NCBI RefSeq assembly: GCF_003591485.1
Contig: NZ_QZCF01000004.1
Location: forward strand, 124,001 to 188,000
From: Paenibacillus sp. 1011MAR3C5
GTDB lineage: Bacteria; Bacillota; Bacilli; Paenibacillales; Paenibacillaceae
Direction of reading: 5' to 3'
Length of the DNA: 64,000 bases
Shown here: piece after piece, positions 1-8,008 of the stretch
How the letters are laid out: each line of letters starts with the position of its first letter
Numbering within the stretch: position 1 is the first letter of the stretch
Notes under the pieces: model-generated
Database searches by the model: none
Told to the model about the DNA's origin: nothing
The model's input: only the letters and a program-made list of their open reading frames with translations
Program-made: the position numbers and the translations under genes

Positions 1-15
1 CCAAGGAGTGGTAAT

Positions 16-321
16 TTGAGAAAAAACAAACCTATGTCGTTTGATGATCTGCTGGTTGAGCTGAAGGAACAAAAGGCGAATCAGGCGGAGCTGGAGCAAT
101 CCTCGCTGGCTTATCTGTTCAACGATTCGTTCATGAGCAAAAACTCCAATTGCAAGAGCATGCAGCAATTCCTCGAGAAGGGGAACTTCCAGGCTTACAC
201 GAAGGAAGATATGAACCTGATCCCTGAGGAGCTTCTTAATCGGCATGTTGCCAGAGAAACGCGGTTTTCGGATTGGAAATCGATGCTGAGTGCGGCGATG
301 TCGGAGCAGCCGGTATCGTAA
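16..321 (+). CDS. Conserved-looking hypothetical protein, 101 aa
   Basis: I do not recognise this protein. It starts at TTG 16, preceded by an AAGGAGTGG ribosome binding site about 6 bases upstream. The product is hydrophilic and mostly helical in appearance. It has no signal peptide or membrane segment, a single Cys near residue 46, and a charged N-terminal stretch. A rho-independent terminator lies about 60 bases downstream, so it is probably a short transcript or the last gene of an operon that enters from the left. Its function is unknown. That it is a real gene rests on the good ribosome binding site and the terminator. Confidence 0.7.
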   Translation: MRKNKPMSFDDLLVELKEQKANQAELEQSSLAYLFNDSFMSKNSNCKSMQQFLEKGNFQAYTKEDMNLIPEELLNRHVARETRFSDWKSMLSAAMSEQPVS

Positions 322-380
322 TTTGCGGCAAGCGCGGCATATCGTTGCCGATTGCTCGCATGTTGTAACGAAGAATATAC

Positions 381-415
381 GCCTGGCTCCTTGAGAGCCG
401 GGTGTTTTTCTTTTT
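381..415 (+). terminator. Rho-independent terminator
   Basis: An imperfect GC-rich stem (CCTGGCTC paired with GAGCCGGG) with a short loop is followed by a T-rich run. It sits downstream of the 101-aa gene. Confidence 0.7.
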
Positions 416-483
416 AACACGATCAAGCATAAGAAAGACCGGTCAAGCAAAGGGAATTACCTGATCGGTCTATTGGCATGCCG

Positions 484-1014
484 TTATGGACGGACGATGA
501 TAAATTCGTCTGGATGAGCTCTAATATAGGCTGCGATGCTGCCAAGTGTTGCAGGCAAGGCTGAGAGCAGGTGATCATAATGGCCGGATACGATGGCGGA
601 CAGCTCTTTATCGTTATCCAAGTCATCAAACGAAACATTGAAATTCGTTATGCTTCGGGGATGCCCTCTTTCCGACAGAGCCGCTTCCATCGCCTTCACG
701 ATCTCCAGCGTGCCGCTGTCGCCAACATGCCGCAAGCTGGCTTGCAGTGCTTCCCATCGCAACGGGATCGCCATGAAATAAGCGCTCCACCAATACAGAT
801 CGGCTTTCGATTCCCGTATATGGCTGTAATACGTCCAAAACGCGAATAACGCTTGCTGTCCTTTGCTTAACCGGTTGTAGACCGTTAGGACGAAATCTCC
901 GCCATTCCCTTCCACTTCCTTGTAGGCATTTATGAGCGGCGCAAAACAAGCGGCTCCAAGCGCCCGGTCATCCATCTTCTCCAATTCTTCTCTCACCAGG
1001 TTGGCAATGATCAA
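484..1014 (-). CDS. Hypothetical protein, 176 aa
   Basis: This is an unrecognised cytoplasmic protein. The start is TTG at 1014, with GGAGGGG about 6 bases upstream on the minus strand, which decides the start. The sequence is alpha-helical and rich in aromatic residues in the middle (FAFWTYYSHI, YWWSAYFM). It has no signal peptide or convincing transmembrane segment. It is transcribed divergently from the ArsR-like regulator gene, and the two promoters lie in the same roughly 150-bp gap. The regulator could therefore act on it, but this is inference. I assign no function. Confidence 0.65.
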   Translation of the reverse strand: MIIANLVREELEKMDDRALGAACFAPLINAYKEVEGNGGDFVLTVYNRLSKGQQALFAFWTYYSHIRESKADLYWWSAYFMAIPLRWEALQASLRHVGDSGTLEIVKAMEAALSERGHPRSITNFNVSFDDLDNDKELSAIVSGHYDHLLSALPATLGSIAAYIRAHPDEFIIVRP

Positions 1015-1085
1015 TATATCCCCTCCGAAGCCTATTATATACAGAATTTGGTGAAGGCTTCAATGCTCTACTTGAGTTTGGCTAT

Positions 1086-1114
1086 TTGACAAATGAAGGT
1101 ATTTCGCATACTAT
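1086..1114 (+). promoter_or_regulatory. Sigma-A type promoter of the ArsR-yjbQ pair
   Basis: TTGACA at 1086-1091 is followed after exactly 17 bases by TACTAT at 1109-1114, giving a good vegetative promoter. The start codon of the regulator is 58 bases further on. Confidence 0.6.
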
Positions 1115-1127
1115 AAATTTAATATAT

Positions 1128-1139
1128 ATCTAATTAGAT
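1128..1139. promoter_or_regulatory. Palindromic candidate operator
   Basis: ATCTAATTAGAT is a perfect 12-bp palindrome in AT-rich DNA just downstream of the -10 box and upstream of the regulator gene. ArsR-family repressors commonly bind AT-rich inverted repeats at their own promoters. Autoregulation is inferred. Confidence 0.4.
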
Positions 1140-1172
1140 GATTGTTAAAATGTAGAGAGGGCGACGATCAGC

Positions 1173-1772
1173 ATGCAATTGGAGAAAGTAGTCAATTATC
1201 ACAAGGCATTAGCCGATCCGACGAGAGTCAAAATTCTTATTTTACTTGCGGAAGGGGAGTTGAACGGGGGAGAGCTTGCTGAGAAGCTGTTCGTTACCCC
1301 TGCAACGATTACCCATCATGCGACGAAGCTGAGGGAAGCCAGTCTCATTAATGAGAGGCGCGACAAGAATACGATCTATTTCAGCTTAAACCATTATTTT
1401 ATTAAAAACAGCGCTGCCGCAACGGAGGAGCTGATCTACCGCAGATCGGAGAAAGGAGTGGAAACGATGGAAGAGAAAAAGGAGGCGCTGCGCGCTTCCG
1501 TCATTCGCAATTTCTTCACGGCGGAGGGCAGGCTGAAGAACATCCCGAGCCAGTTGAAGAAGAAGCTGATCGTGCTGGAGCATATCGTATCCTCTCTGGA
1601 GAGAGGACGCACGTATAGCGAGAAGGAAATAAACGAATTTATAAAAGGTTATCACGATGATTTCGCAACCATTCGGCGTGAATTCATTATGCATCAGTAC
1701 ATGTACCGGGACAAAGAAGTATACGAGCTGAATCCGCAGGAGCTGTGGGCAAGATGGGAGGACTTGACGTGA
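1173..1772 (+). CDS. ArsR-family winged-helix regulator with DUF2087-like C-terminus
   Basis: This is a two-part protein of 199 aa. Residues about 5-75 form an ArsR-type winged helix: ADPTRVKILILLAEGE, then a recognition region around VTPATITHHATKLREA. Residues about 110-195 resemble the DUF2087 domain, with conserved RNFF near the start and a YHDDFATIRREFI pattern. No ArsR-type metal-binding Cys motif is visible, so metal sensing is unlikely. It is probably a DNA-binding regulator with an unknown signal. It overlaps the yjbQ start by 4 bases (GTGA), implying translational coupling. A palindrome in its promoter may be its own operator. Confidence 0.8.
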   Translation: MQLEKVVNYHKALADPTRVKILILLAEGELNGGELAEKLFVTPATITHHATKLREASLINERRDKNTIYFSLNHYFIKNSAAATEELIYRRSEKGVETMEEKKEALRASVIRNFFTAEGRLKNIPSQLKKKLIVLEHIVSSLERGRTYSEKEINEFIKGYHDDFATIRREFIMHQYMYRDKEVYELNPQELWARWEDLT

Positions 1773-2173
1773 AGCTGAGAACGTATCAAATCGCTACCCG
1801 CGAGCGGGATCAAATGGTGGAAGTGACCCATCAGGTGCGCGAAGCGGTCAGGGAGAGCGGTGTGCAGGATGGCTATGCGATCGTCTATTGTCCGCATACG
1901 ACCGCTGGCATTGCCATTAATGAGAATGCAGACCCGGACGTTGTTCGTGATGTGCTGCGACGGCTTGATGAGCTTTATCCTTGGGAGCATCCGAAGGATC
2001 GCCATGCTGAGGGGAACACCGCTGCGCATATGAAGGCGATCCAGACGGGAACAAGCCAGATGGTGCTTGTTCAAGACAGCAGACTGGTGCTTGGCACCTG
2101 GCAGGGCGTATACTTCTGCGAATTCGATGGGCCTCGCACGAGACAGTTTCATGTGAAGACGATTGCAGGATAG
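1769..2173 (+). CDS. yjbQ: YjbQ/UPF0047 family protein
   Basis: This 134-aa protein matches the compact YjbQ family throughout, including the signature segments YCPHTTAGIAINENADPDV, HAEGNTAAHMKA and LGTWQGVYFCEFDGPR. Some members have been reported to have a weak secondary thiamine-phosphate synthase activity, but the physiological role is unsettled. I chose GTG 1769 because GGGAGG lies 6 bases upstream and the GTGA overlap couples it to the ArsR-like gene. A longer reading from 1745 would lack this spacing. It ends just before a terminator shared with the convergent gluQ gene. Confidence 0.88.
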   Translation: MKLRTYQIATRERDQMVEVTHQVREAVRESGVQDGYAIVYCPHTTAGIAINENADPDVVRDVLRRLDELYPWEHPKDRHAEGNTAAHMKAIQTGTSQMVLVQDSRLVLGTWQGVYFCEFDGPRTRQFHVKTIAG

Positions 2174-2210
2174 GCTTGGAAGTCGTTCTTTGAAAGTTGA
2201 TGATATAGGC

Positions 2211-2239
2211 AAACCCGCCTCCCTAGGAAGGCGGGTTTT
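2211..2239. terminator. Bidirectional terminator between yjbQ and gluQ
   Basis: AAACCCGCCT pairs with AGGCGGGTTT around a short loop, with T-rich or A-rich flanks suited to termination in both directions. It lies between two convergent genes. Confidence 0.8.
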
Positions 2240-2240
2240 G

Positions 2241-3203
2241 TCAGTGTCGAAGCCAATCGAGCATGCGCTGAGTGATCGCAATAGGCTTGTCATTGCAGCA
2301 CAGCGGGTGATAGGCGGAAATAAGCTCATGCGCGGCAATGGGCTCCAATTGATCCGACCAGCCGGTTGTATAGGCGATAGCTCCGAGCAATCTCTCGGGA
2401 GAGACACCGTCTTCCCTTAGCGAAGCTAACGTAAGCGATTTGTCCCGCTTGGACAATCGCTTGCCGTGTTCGTCCGCGATTAAGGGGACATGCGAGAAGG
2501 CTGGCGGCGCAAGGCCTAGCGCCTCATACAGCGCCAGCTGCCGCGGAGTAGAGTCGAGCAGATCGGCTCCGCGAAGCACATCTGTAATGCCCATCGCCGC
2601 ATCATCAATAGTTACTGCTAGCTGATAGCTGAATATGCCGTCAGCCCGTTTGACGATGAAGTCGCCTAAAGCTTCTCCGTCATAGCGCATCGTACCGCTC
2701 ACGCCATCCTCGAAGACGATCGCTTCCTCCGGCATGATAAAGCGGAGAGAAGGCGTCTTCTTCTCCGCTTTGCTCGCGCGCTCCTCCGCGGTCAGATGGC
2801 GGCAGAGGCCCGGATAAGCGGGCCCCTCGGATGAAAGGCCATGCGGCGCGCTGGCGATGGAAGCGAGCTCGCTGCGGCTGCAGTAGCAGGGGTAGATTCG
2901 GCCCTTTTCTCTTAAAGTATCGAGCGCGGCTTCGTACAGATGCTCGCGCTTGCTTTGTTCATAGGGCGCGAAGGGACCGCCCATACGCGGCCCCTCGTCC
3001 CAGTCGATACCAAGCCATAGCAGATCGTCCTGCTGCTGCTCCGCAAAGGCCGGACGGGAGCGCGGCTTGTCGATGTCCTCGATGCGGAGCAGGAACTCGC
3101 CGCCGCACTGGCGCATTTGAAGCCAAGCCGATAGAGCGCTGAACGCATTGCCGATATGGAGCAATCCCGAAGGCGTCGGAGCAAATCGTCCGCGTCGCTT
3201 CAT
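2241..3203 (-). CDS. gluQ: Glutamyl-Q tRNA(Asp) synthetase
   Basis: This 320-aa protein is a truncated glutamyl-tRNA synthetase paralogue that attaches glutamate to queuosine in the anticodon of tRNA-Asp. It keeps the class I catalytic core: FAPTPSGLLHIGN (HIGH motif), DDLLWLGIDWDEGP, a zinc-type CYCSR...YPGLC pattern and LSKRDKS (KMSKS motif). It lacks the anticodon-binding domain of full GltX. ATG 3203 is preferred over the upstream in-frame start at 3245 because an AGGAG element lies upstream and the family begins at KRRGRFAPTPSG. A tRNA-Asp gene with the cognate GTC anticodon lies 100 bases upstream on the same strand. Confidence 0.93.
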   Translation of the reverse strand: MKRRGRFAPTPSGLLHIGNAFSALSAWLQMRQCGGEFLLRIEDIDKPRSRPAFAEQQQDDLLWLGIDWDEGPRMGGPFAPYEQSKREHLYEAALDTLREKGRIYPCYCSRSELASIASAPHGLSSEGPAYPGLCRHLTAEERASKAEKKTPSLRFIMPEEAIVFEDGVSGTMRYDGEALGDFIVKRADGIFSYQLAVTIDDAAMGITDVLRGADLLDSTPRQLALYEALGLAPPAFSHVPLIADEHGKRLSKRDKSLTLASLREDGVSPERLLGAIAYTTGWSDQLEPIAAHELISAYHPLCCNDKPIAITQRMLDWLRH

Positions 3204-3302
3204 CTCAATCACACTCCTAGTAACATGCAAAAAAAGAGCAGGCATCGCCGCTCTTCATTGGTTCATATGTATAGCTCAGCAGTAGAGCATTTAAGTCGAA
3301 AA

Positions 3303-3379
3303 TGGCGGAGCTGACGGGATTCGAACCCGCGGTCTCCTGCGTGACAGGCAGGCATGTTAGGCCTCTACACCACAGCTCC
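3303..3379 (-). tRNA. tRNA-Asp (anticodon GTC)
   Basis: The minus strand folds as a 77-nt tRNA. The acceptor arms GGAGCTG and CAGCTCC pair perfectly. The anticodon arm CCTGC-CTGTCAC-GCAGG gives anticodon GTC. A T-arm with TTCGAAT is present, and the 3' CCA is encoded. GTC is the queuosine-bearing anticodon that the neighbouring gluQ product would act on. Confidence 0.95.
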
Positions 3380-3492
3380 ACACTTTCAAGGTGTCTCACA
3401 GACACAAACAGTATCTTATCATGAAGTCAGATAGTTTGACAAGTTATTTTTAGATATAGATGAAAATTTTTTGTTCGCATACCTTAACTTGC

Positions 3493-3810
3493 TTAAGATC
3501 GAGGGTATAGCATCACGAATACCCCTACGATACAGATCGCTGCGCCGACCCAGTCATACAGATCCGGTGTCTTGCGGTCGACGAGCCAGCCCCATAATAC
3601 GGCTAGTACAATAAACACGCCTCCATAAGCGGCATAGACCCGTCCGAATGTAGGGAACGACTGGAAGGTCGCGATGATTCCATACATAATAAGCGCCCCG
3701 CCGCCAAGCAGTCCCAGGTAAGGCGACTTGCCTTCCCGGAGCCATAGCCATATGAGATAGCCGCCGCCAATCTCGGCGATGCCGGCTAGAATGAACAATA
3801 GAATACCCAT
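3493..3810 (-). CDS. YnfA/UPF0060 family small membrane protein
   Basis: This 105-aa integral membrane protein has four predicted helices. It shows family features [28 protein letters not shown] and [13 protein letters not shown]. The typical length is about 107-110 aa, which supports the ATG at 3810 over an upstream start that would add 43 uncharacteristic residues. An AGGGA element precedes it. The family resembles half-size small multidrug transporters, but the role of most members is unknown. Confidence 0.88.
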   Translation of the reverse strand: MGILLFILAGIAEIGGGYLIWLWLREGKSPYLGLLGGGALIMYGIIATFQSFPTFGRVYAAYGGVFIVLAVLWGWLVDRKTPDLYDWVGAAICIVGVFVMLYPRS

Positions 3811-3891
3811 GCAATCAATCCCTGCTTTCTGTTCCGCTATATCGCTACTTATGATAGCGGAAGTCGGCCGGGGTGTAAATCTGAGGAGGGA

Positions 3892-4076
3892 ATGAGATTG
3901 GAATATGTGGGGGATCGTGAATCGGTGACGATTCATCACGCGATGACTCCGTTTTACGAGACTACACAGTCGCCGGTTCTGCCGAGTTCGACGTAGGTGA
4001 ATTTGGGGAAGAGAAAGAGTATGAAGAGTTGATTGAAGCAGTTGGAGAGGAACTGGTGTTTACTGTCGCGCCATGA
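3892..4076 (+). pseudogene. Possible small frameshifted gene
   Basis: GAGGAGGG stands directly before ATG 3892, which opens a 34-codon frame ending at TAG 3994. A second frame with coding character runs from 3921 to the TGA at 4074, containing [19 protein letters not shown] and ending in ELVFTVAP. It has no start of its own. Joining the two needs one frame change near 3915-3925, giving a product of about 60 acidic residues. I read this as a small gene disrupted by one indel, or a sequencing error. I recognise no family. Confidence 0.3.
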
Positions 4077-4105
4077 TGGAGTTATATTTTCCACATACAT
4101 GAAAG

Positions 4106-4156
4106 GACTGGCCCTATCCGTCACCTGGTAACAGGTCTGGAAGAAGTCAGTCCTTT
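4106..4156. other. Hairpin in the 3811-4184 intergenic region
   Basis: AAAGGACTG and CAGTCCTTT form a 9-bp perfect stem around a long loop, just downstream of the minus-strand sporulation lipoprotein gene. It could be a weak terminator. The T-tract is short on either strand. Apart from this and the possible broken gene, the gap shows nothing else. Confidence 0.4.
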
Positions 4157-4184
4157 TATGTTCGCCCCTGAAGGTTCAATAATC

Positions 4185-4904
4185 TTACTGCCCCGCTTGC
4201 TGCGTCATGTTCAGCAGGACGCGGATATCTTGCGCGATTTGATCGGGCGAGATATTGTCCGCTAGCGCGTCGTTTCTGATTTTGTCCACAGCTTGTACCG
4301 CTTTTTCGCCTTCCGCAAGGAGTATCTTCACTTCAGCACCCATCAATTGTTTGATTTGGCTTGCAGCGCTGCTTAAATTATCATGCTGACCGCCTGAGCC
4401 TTCTACCCCGCCAAGTCCTTCGCCTGGCGTATAGCCTGTAGACGACATGCCTTCGTTCTGACTAAGCACCTTTTGTTGAAGCTCGTCATATCTGGATGCG
4501 CTCGCTTCACGCTTGGCTGTAGCCAAGACGACCGTATCGTCGAAGACGAATACGCGCACATCCGGAATGCCTGCGCTGCTAAGACGCGATTCCAGATGAG
4601 CGGAGAATCCGTTCGCGTGCAGCCCGGAGCTGCCGATCATGCTGTAGACGGATGTGCCCAGGCCATACGTGGTTTGTCCCAGATTGTTGGTCGTATAGTT
4701 CTTCTGCCCGTTCTCGCTCGGAATCAGCGAGGAATCATTGATCGCATGGGCTTTGTGCGGTCCCTTGGGCATTGGCGATGCTTGCTGGGTAACCGTATTG
4801 TCCTGGTTTGTCCTATTGCCGTCGGTTGCCGGAGTCATGGCGCAGCCTGCCAAGGCTGCTGCGGACAGGGATGCGCAAGCGATCAACTTAACTGTTTTCA
4901 TCAT
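4185..4904 (-). CDS. YhcN/YlaJ-type sporulation lipoprotein
   Basis: The 239-aa precursor has a lipoprotein signal peptide (SAAALAGC, lipid Cys at 21). A low-complexity linker follows, then a YhcN/YlaJ-like domain with VRVFVFDDTVVLATAK and a C-terminal helical segment (LAEGEKAVQAVDKIRNDAL). Members of this family are lipoproteins associated with spore membranes or with germination in Bacillaceae. This is one of the indications that the organism sporulates. It is divergent from the dehydrogenase subunit gene, with about 130 bp between them. Its exact role is unknown. Confidence 0.82.
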   Translation of the reverse strand: MMKTVKLIACASLSAAALAGCAMTPATDGNRTNQDNTVTQQASPMPKGPHKAHAINDSSLIPSENGQKNYTTNNLGQTTYGLGTSVYSMIGSSGLHANGFSAHLESRLSSAGIPDVRVFVFDDTVVLATAKREASASRYDELQQKVLSQNEGMSSTGYTPGEGLGGVEGSGGQHDNLSSAASQIKQLMGAEVKILLAEGEKAVQAVDKIRNDALADNISPDQIAQDIRVLLNMTQQAGQ

Positions 4905-5037
4905 CAGATATCATCCTCCACTAAGGGTTCACTCGTTCGACGTTAGGATAGCCCTTCCTCTGAAATGAATATTCATGATCGGTTGGAAAATAATAAGCAG
5001 GAAGACAGCAAGAAGATCTATACAGGAGGTGCATGAT

Positions 5038-5910
5038 GTGGTAGGGAACGATGGCAATGGGCTTGTAGCTGATAAAGAAACGGATCGCGAGGGGCCTTTG
5101 GTTCAAGCGAAAGAAGGCACAGTTAACGAGCATTCCGGATCGGAGCATGACAATGAGCAGGTTAACAACAACTCCCGCCGCAAGTTCTTGGTCAATTCCG
5201 GTTATGTGCTCGGTACGCTTGCGGTTGGCGGAGCGCTAAGCACAATATTCGGATGTACGGACAACAACGGCGGCAATGCACAGGAGCCAACGGCGACCCC
5301 GGATGGCGGAAAAGAAACAGAGAATCCGAATTACAACCGCGCGCTCATGTATTTTACACCGGCGCAATTTCGTATCGTCGACAGCGCGACGGAACGAATT
5401 TTCCCTGAAGATGACAATGGACCGGGCGCAAAAAAACTCGGAGTTGCGTTCTTCATCGACCATCAGCTCGCGGGGGACTGGGGCTTTAACGGCCGGGACT
5501 ACATGAGTCCTCCATTCTTTACAGGCGAGAAGGTGCAAGGGTATCAGGGCAGGCTGAAGCGGAAAGAAATTTTCGATATCGGCATTCAGGAACTGGAGAA
5601 TTACAGCTTGACGAAGTACAGCAAAGGCTTTGCCGAGCTGGAAGGCGCACAGCAGGACGAGGTGCTCAAGGTGTTCGAGAACGAGGAAGCCAATCTGCCG
5701 ACCATCTCCGAAAGCTTCTTCTTCCGGACGCTGCGTACAGCTACGCTCGAAGGCGTATACAGCGATCCTCTTTACGGCGGCAATGCCAATATGGAAGGCT
5801 GGCGCATGCGCAGCTATCCGGGCTCGCAGATGAGCTATTTGAATATCATTGACAAAGAATTTACGCAGATTGAGCCGAGCAGCTTGCAGGCTCACTTGGC
5901 CTCGCACTAG
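5038..5910 (+). CDS. Gluconate 2-dehydrogenase subunit 3-like protein, Tat-exported
   Basis: This is the small subunit of a membrane-associated FAD dehydrogenase complex. After a hydrophilic leader of about 45 residues comes a twin-arginine motif, SRRKFLV, then a hydrophobic stretch ending in STIFGC. That suggests Tat export with possible lipidation on that Cys. The mature part matches the subunit 3 family (FTPAQFRIVDSATERIFPEDDNGPGA and DPLYGGNANMEGW). GTG 5038 is chosen because AGGAGGT lies 7 bases upstream; an in-frame ATG at 4975 lacks this. The flavoprotein gene follows after 26 bp, so the two are one operon. The subunit probably carries the complex through Tat. Confidence 0.88.
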   Translation: MVGNDGNGLVADKETDREGPLVQAKEGTVNEHSGSEHDNEQVNNNSRRKFLVNSGYVLGTLAVGGALSTIFGCTDNNGGNAQEPTATPDGGKETENPNYNRALMYFTPAQFRIVDSATERIFPEDDNGPGAKKLGVAFFIDHQLAGDWGFNGRDYMSPPFFTGEKVQGYQGRLKRKEIFDIGIQELENYSLTKYSKGFAELEGAQQDEVLKVFENEEANLPTISESFFFRTLRTATLEGVYSDPLYGGNANMEGWRMRSYPGSQMSYLNIIDKEFTQIEPSSLQAHLASH

Positions 5911-5936
5911 CGAAGCCCACGAAAGGGAGGATCGAT

Positions 5937-7652
5937 ATGGCCAAGACATTGCCAAAAACAGATGTTGTCATCGTAGGCGTCGGCTGGGCGGGCGGCATTA
6001 TCGCAGCAGAGCTGACCAAAGCCGGCCTGAATGTCGTCGGACTGGAGAGAGGCAAGGAGCGGAAGACCGAGGATTACTTCATGGTGCATGACGAGCTGCG
6101 TTATTCCATGCGCTACGAGATGATGCAGGATTTGTCCAAAGAAACGATCACATTCCGCAGCAACGAAAAGGTGCGCGCCTTGCCAATGCGGCAATACGGT
6201 TCCTTCCTGCTGGGAGACGGGCTAGGCGGCTCCGGCATTCACTGGAACGGCCAGACGTACCGCTTCCTGCCATATGACTTTGAAATTAGAAGCAAAACGA
6301 TTGAGCGCTATGGCAAAAACAAAATTCCGGCGGATATGACCATTCAGGATTACGGCATTACGTATGACGAGTTGGAGCCGTATTATGACAAGTTTGAGAA
6401 GATGGCAGGCATCTCCGGGGAACCCAATCCGCTAGGCGGCAAGCGCAGCGGTGAATATCCGACCCCACCGATGAAGAAGACACAGGGGATCGAGATGTTC
6501 ACTGAAGCGGCGAAGAAGCTGAATCTGCATCCCTATATGATGCCCGCGGCCAATCTGTCCGAGAACTACACGAACCCGGACGGCGTTGCGCGGGCAGCCT
6601 GCCAATATTGCGGCTACTGTGAGCGCTATGGCTGCGAATACGGAGCCAAGGCCGATCCTGTCGTGACGGTTATTCCGGTAGCGAACAAGACGGGCAAATT
6701 CCAGATCCGCACCCATTCCAATGTGCGCCGCATCATCCATAAAGGCGGCAAAGCAACCGGCGTTATGTACATAGATGTCACCACAGGCGAAGAGATTATT
6801 CAGCCTGCCGACATCGTGGTCGTGACGAGCTACGTATTCAACAATGTTCGCCTGCTGCTGATGTCTGAGCTGGGCAAGCCTTACGATCCGTCCAGCGGGA
6901 AAGGCGTTGTCGGCAAGAACTATGCGTATCAGGTTATCAAGGGAAGCGCGGTAGGCTTTTTTGAAAATAAACAATTCAATACATTCGCGGGCGCGGGTTC
7001 GCTCGGTGTCTCGATCGATGACTACAATGGCGATAACTTCGACCATTCCGATGTCGACTTCATTCATGGCGGCGTTATTGCGTTCAGCCAGACGGGCGCT
7101 AGGCCGATTCAGAACAATCCGGTCCCTTCCGGCACGGCAAGCTGGGGCGCAGAATTCAAGAAGCAGTCGCTGCATTATGCCAACCGTACGCTTGCGGTCG
7201 GCGCGCAAGGCTCATCCATGTCCTTCAAGCAGCATTACATTGATCTTGATCCCACGTATAAGGATACGTTCGGCGATCCGCTCATGCGCATTACATTCGA
7301 CTTCCGCGATCAGGACAAGAATCTGGCGAAGTATCTCGCAGAACGCTGCAACGAGATCGTGAAGGAAATGGGCGCCGACAAGGTGGATTACCTGAAGGAG
7401 CTTGGCCCATACGAGATTATGTCCTACCAGTCCACACACAACACGGGCGGCGTCATTATGGGGGCCGAGCCGGGCACATCGGCGGTCAACAACTTCAGCC
7501 AAATGTGGGATGCGGACAATGTATTTGTTGTAGGCGCGAGCAGCTTTCCGCAAAATGCGGGCTACAACCCGACGGGGACTGTGGGCGCTTTCGCTTATCG
7601 CACGGCGGAAGGCATCCTGAAGTATAGACAGTCCGGCGGACTGCTGGTGTAG
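5937..7652 (+). CDS. GMC-family FAD oxidoreductase, large subunit
   Basis: This 571-aa flavoprotein belongs to the glucose-methanol-choline family, gluconate/sugar dehydrogenase branch. The FAD-binding fold is at residues 8-40 (VVIVGVGWAGGIIAAELTKAG), and the C-terminal domain carries the THNTGG and NAGYNPTGT active-site region. A Cys cluster at about residues 222, 225, 228 and 233 (CQYCGYCERYGC) resembles the iron-sulfur site known in FAD-dependent glucose dehydrogenases. The protein has no signal peptide, so it is probably exported bound to the Tat-signal subunit encoded just upstream. The substrate cannot be read from sequence. Electrons could go to the lipoprotein cytochrome c encoded nearby. 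Confidence 0.9.
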   Translation: MAKTLPKTDVVIVGVGWAGGIIAAELTKAGLNVVGLERGKERKTEDYFMVHDELRYSMRYEMMQDLSKETITFRSNEKVRALPMRQYGSFLLGDGLGGSGIHWNGQTYRFLPYDFEIRSKTIERYGKNKIPADMTIQDYGITYDELEPYYDKFEKMAGISGEPNPLGGKRSGEYPTPPMKKTQGIEMFTEAAKKLNLHPYMMPAANLSENYTNPDGVARAACQYCGYCERYGCEYGAKADPVVTVIPVANKTGKFQIRTHSNVRRIIHKGGKATGVMYIDVTTGEEIIQPADIVVVTSYVFNNVRLLLMSELGKPYDPSSGKGVVGKNYAYQVIKGSAVGFFENKQFNTFAGAGSLGVSIDDYNGDNFDHSDVDFIHGGVIAFSQTGARPIQNNPVPSGTASWGAEFKKQSLHYANRTLAVGAQGSSMSFKQHYIDLDPTYKDTFGDPLMRITFDFRDQDKNLAKYLAERCNEIVKEMGADKVDYLKELGPYEIMSYQSTHNTGGVIMGAEPGTSAVNNFSQMWDADNVFVVGASSFPQNAGYNPTGTVGAFAYRTAEGILKYRQSGGLLV

Positions 7653-7716
7653 GAGGAGAGAGCCCGGAGCTGCTATAATCTGTGCGGCTCCAGGCCAGTT
7701 CTCATCTATAAGCAAA

Positions 7717-7757
7717 GAAGAAGGCCGATCCCGGATGATGCGGGATCGGCCTTCTTC
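7717..7757. terminator. Strong bidirectional terminator
   Basis: Arms of 17 bp (GAAGAAGGCCGATCCCG and its complement) surround a 7-base loop. It separates the convergent GMC oxidoreductase and tatA genes. Confidence 0.88.
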
Positions 7758-7773
7758 ATGTTCTTTATTCTGC

Positions 7774-7977
7774 CTAGAGAAGCTTTTCCAGCTCATCGGG
7801 CTTGTCGATTCTCTGTGTGCCTGTATCGTCCTCTACGATGCCGCGAGTTGAGCTGCGGAATTCGCGAAGCGTATCGCCGAATGCCCGCCCGAGCAGCGGA
7901 AGCTTGGCAGGGCCAAAGACGATAAGCGCGATCAGCAGAATAATAATTAACCCGGAAACGCCAATATTGTTGAACAT
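7774..7977 (-). CDS. tatA: Twin-arginine translocase subunit TatA
   Basis: This is a 67-aa TatA/E protein: an N-terminal membrane helix (IIILLIALIVFGPAKLP), the FGPxKLP hinge, then an amphipathic helix (LGRAFGDTLREFRSSTRG) and a short acidic tail. It forms the protein-conducting part of the Tat pathway with TatC, encoded 31 bp upstream on the same strand. The setting next to a Tat-dependent dehydrogenase suggests a dedicated TatA-TatC pair, as seen for other cargo-linked tat operons in Firmicutes. A paralogue lies at 26379. Confidence 0.93.
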   Translation of the reverse strand: MFNNIGVSGLIIILLIALIVFGPAKLPLLGRAFGDTLREFRSSTRGIVEDDTGTQRIDKPDELEKLL

Positions 7978-8008
7978 GGGTCAAAACTCCTTTTTTAGTT
8001 GAATTAAC

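Noticed and set aside
5937..7652. Precise naming as gluconate or glucose dehydrogenase
   Set aside because: The GMC family has many substrates and no specificity residue could be assigned, so only the family is given.
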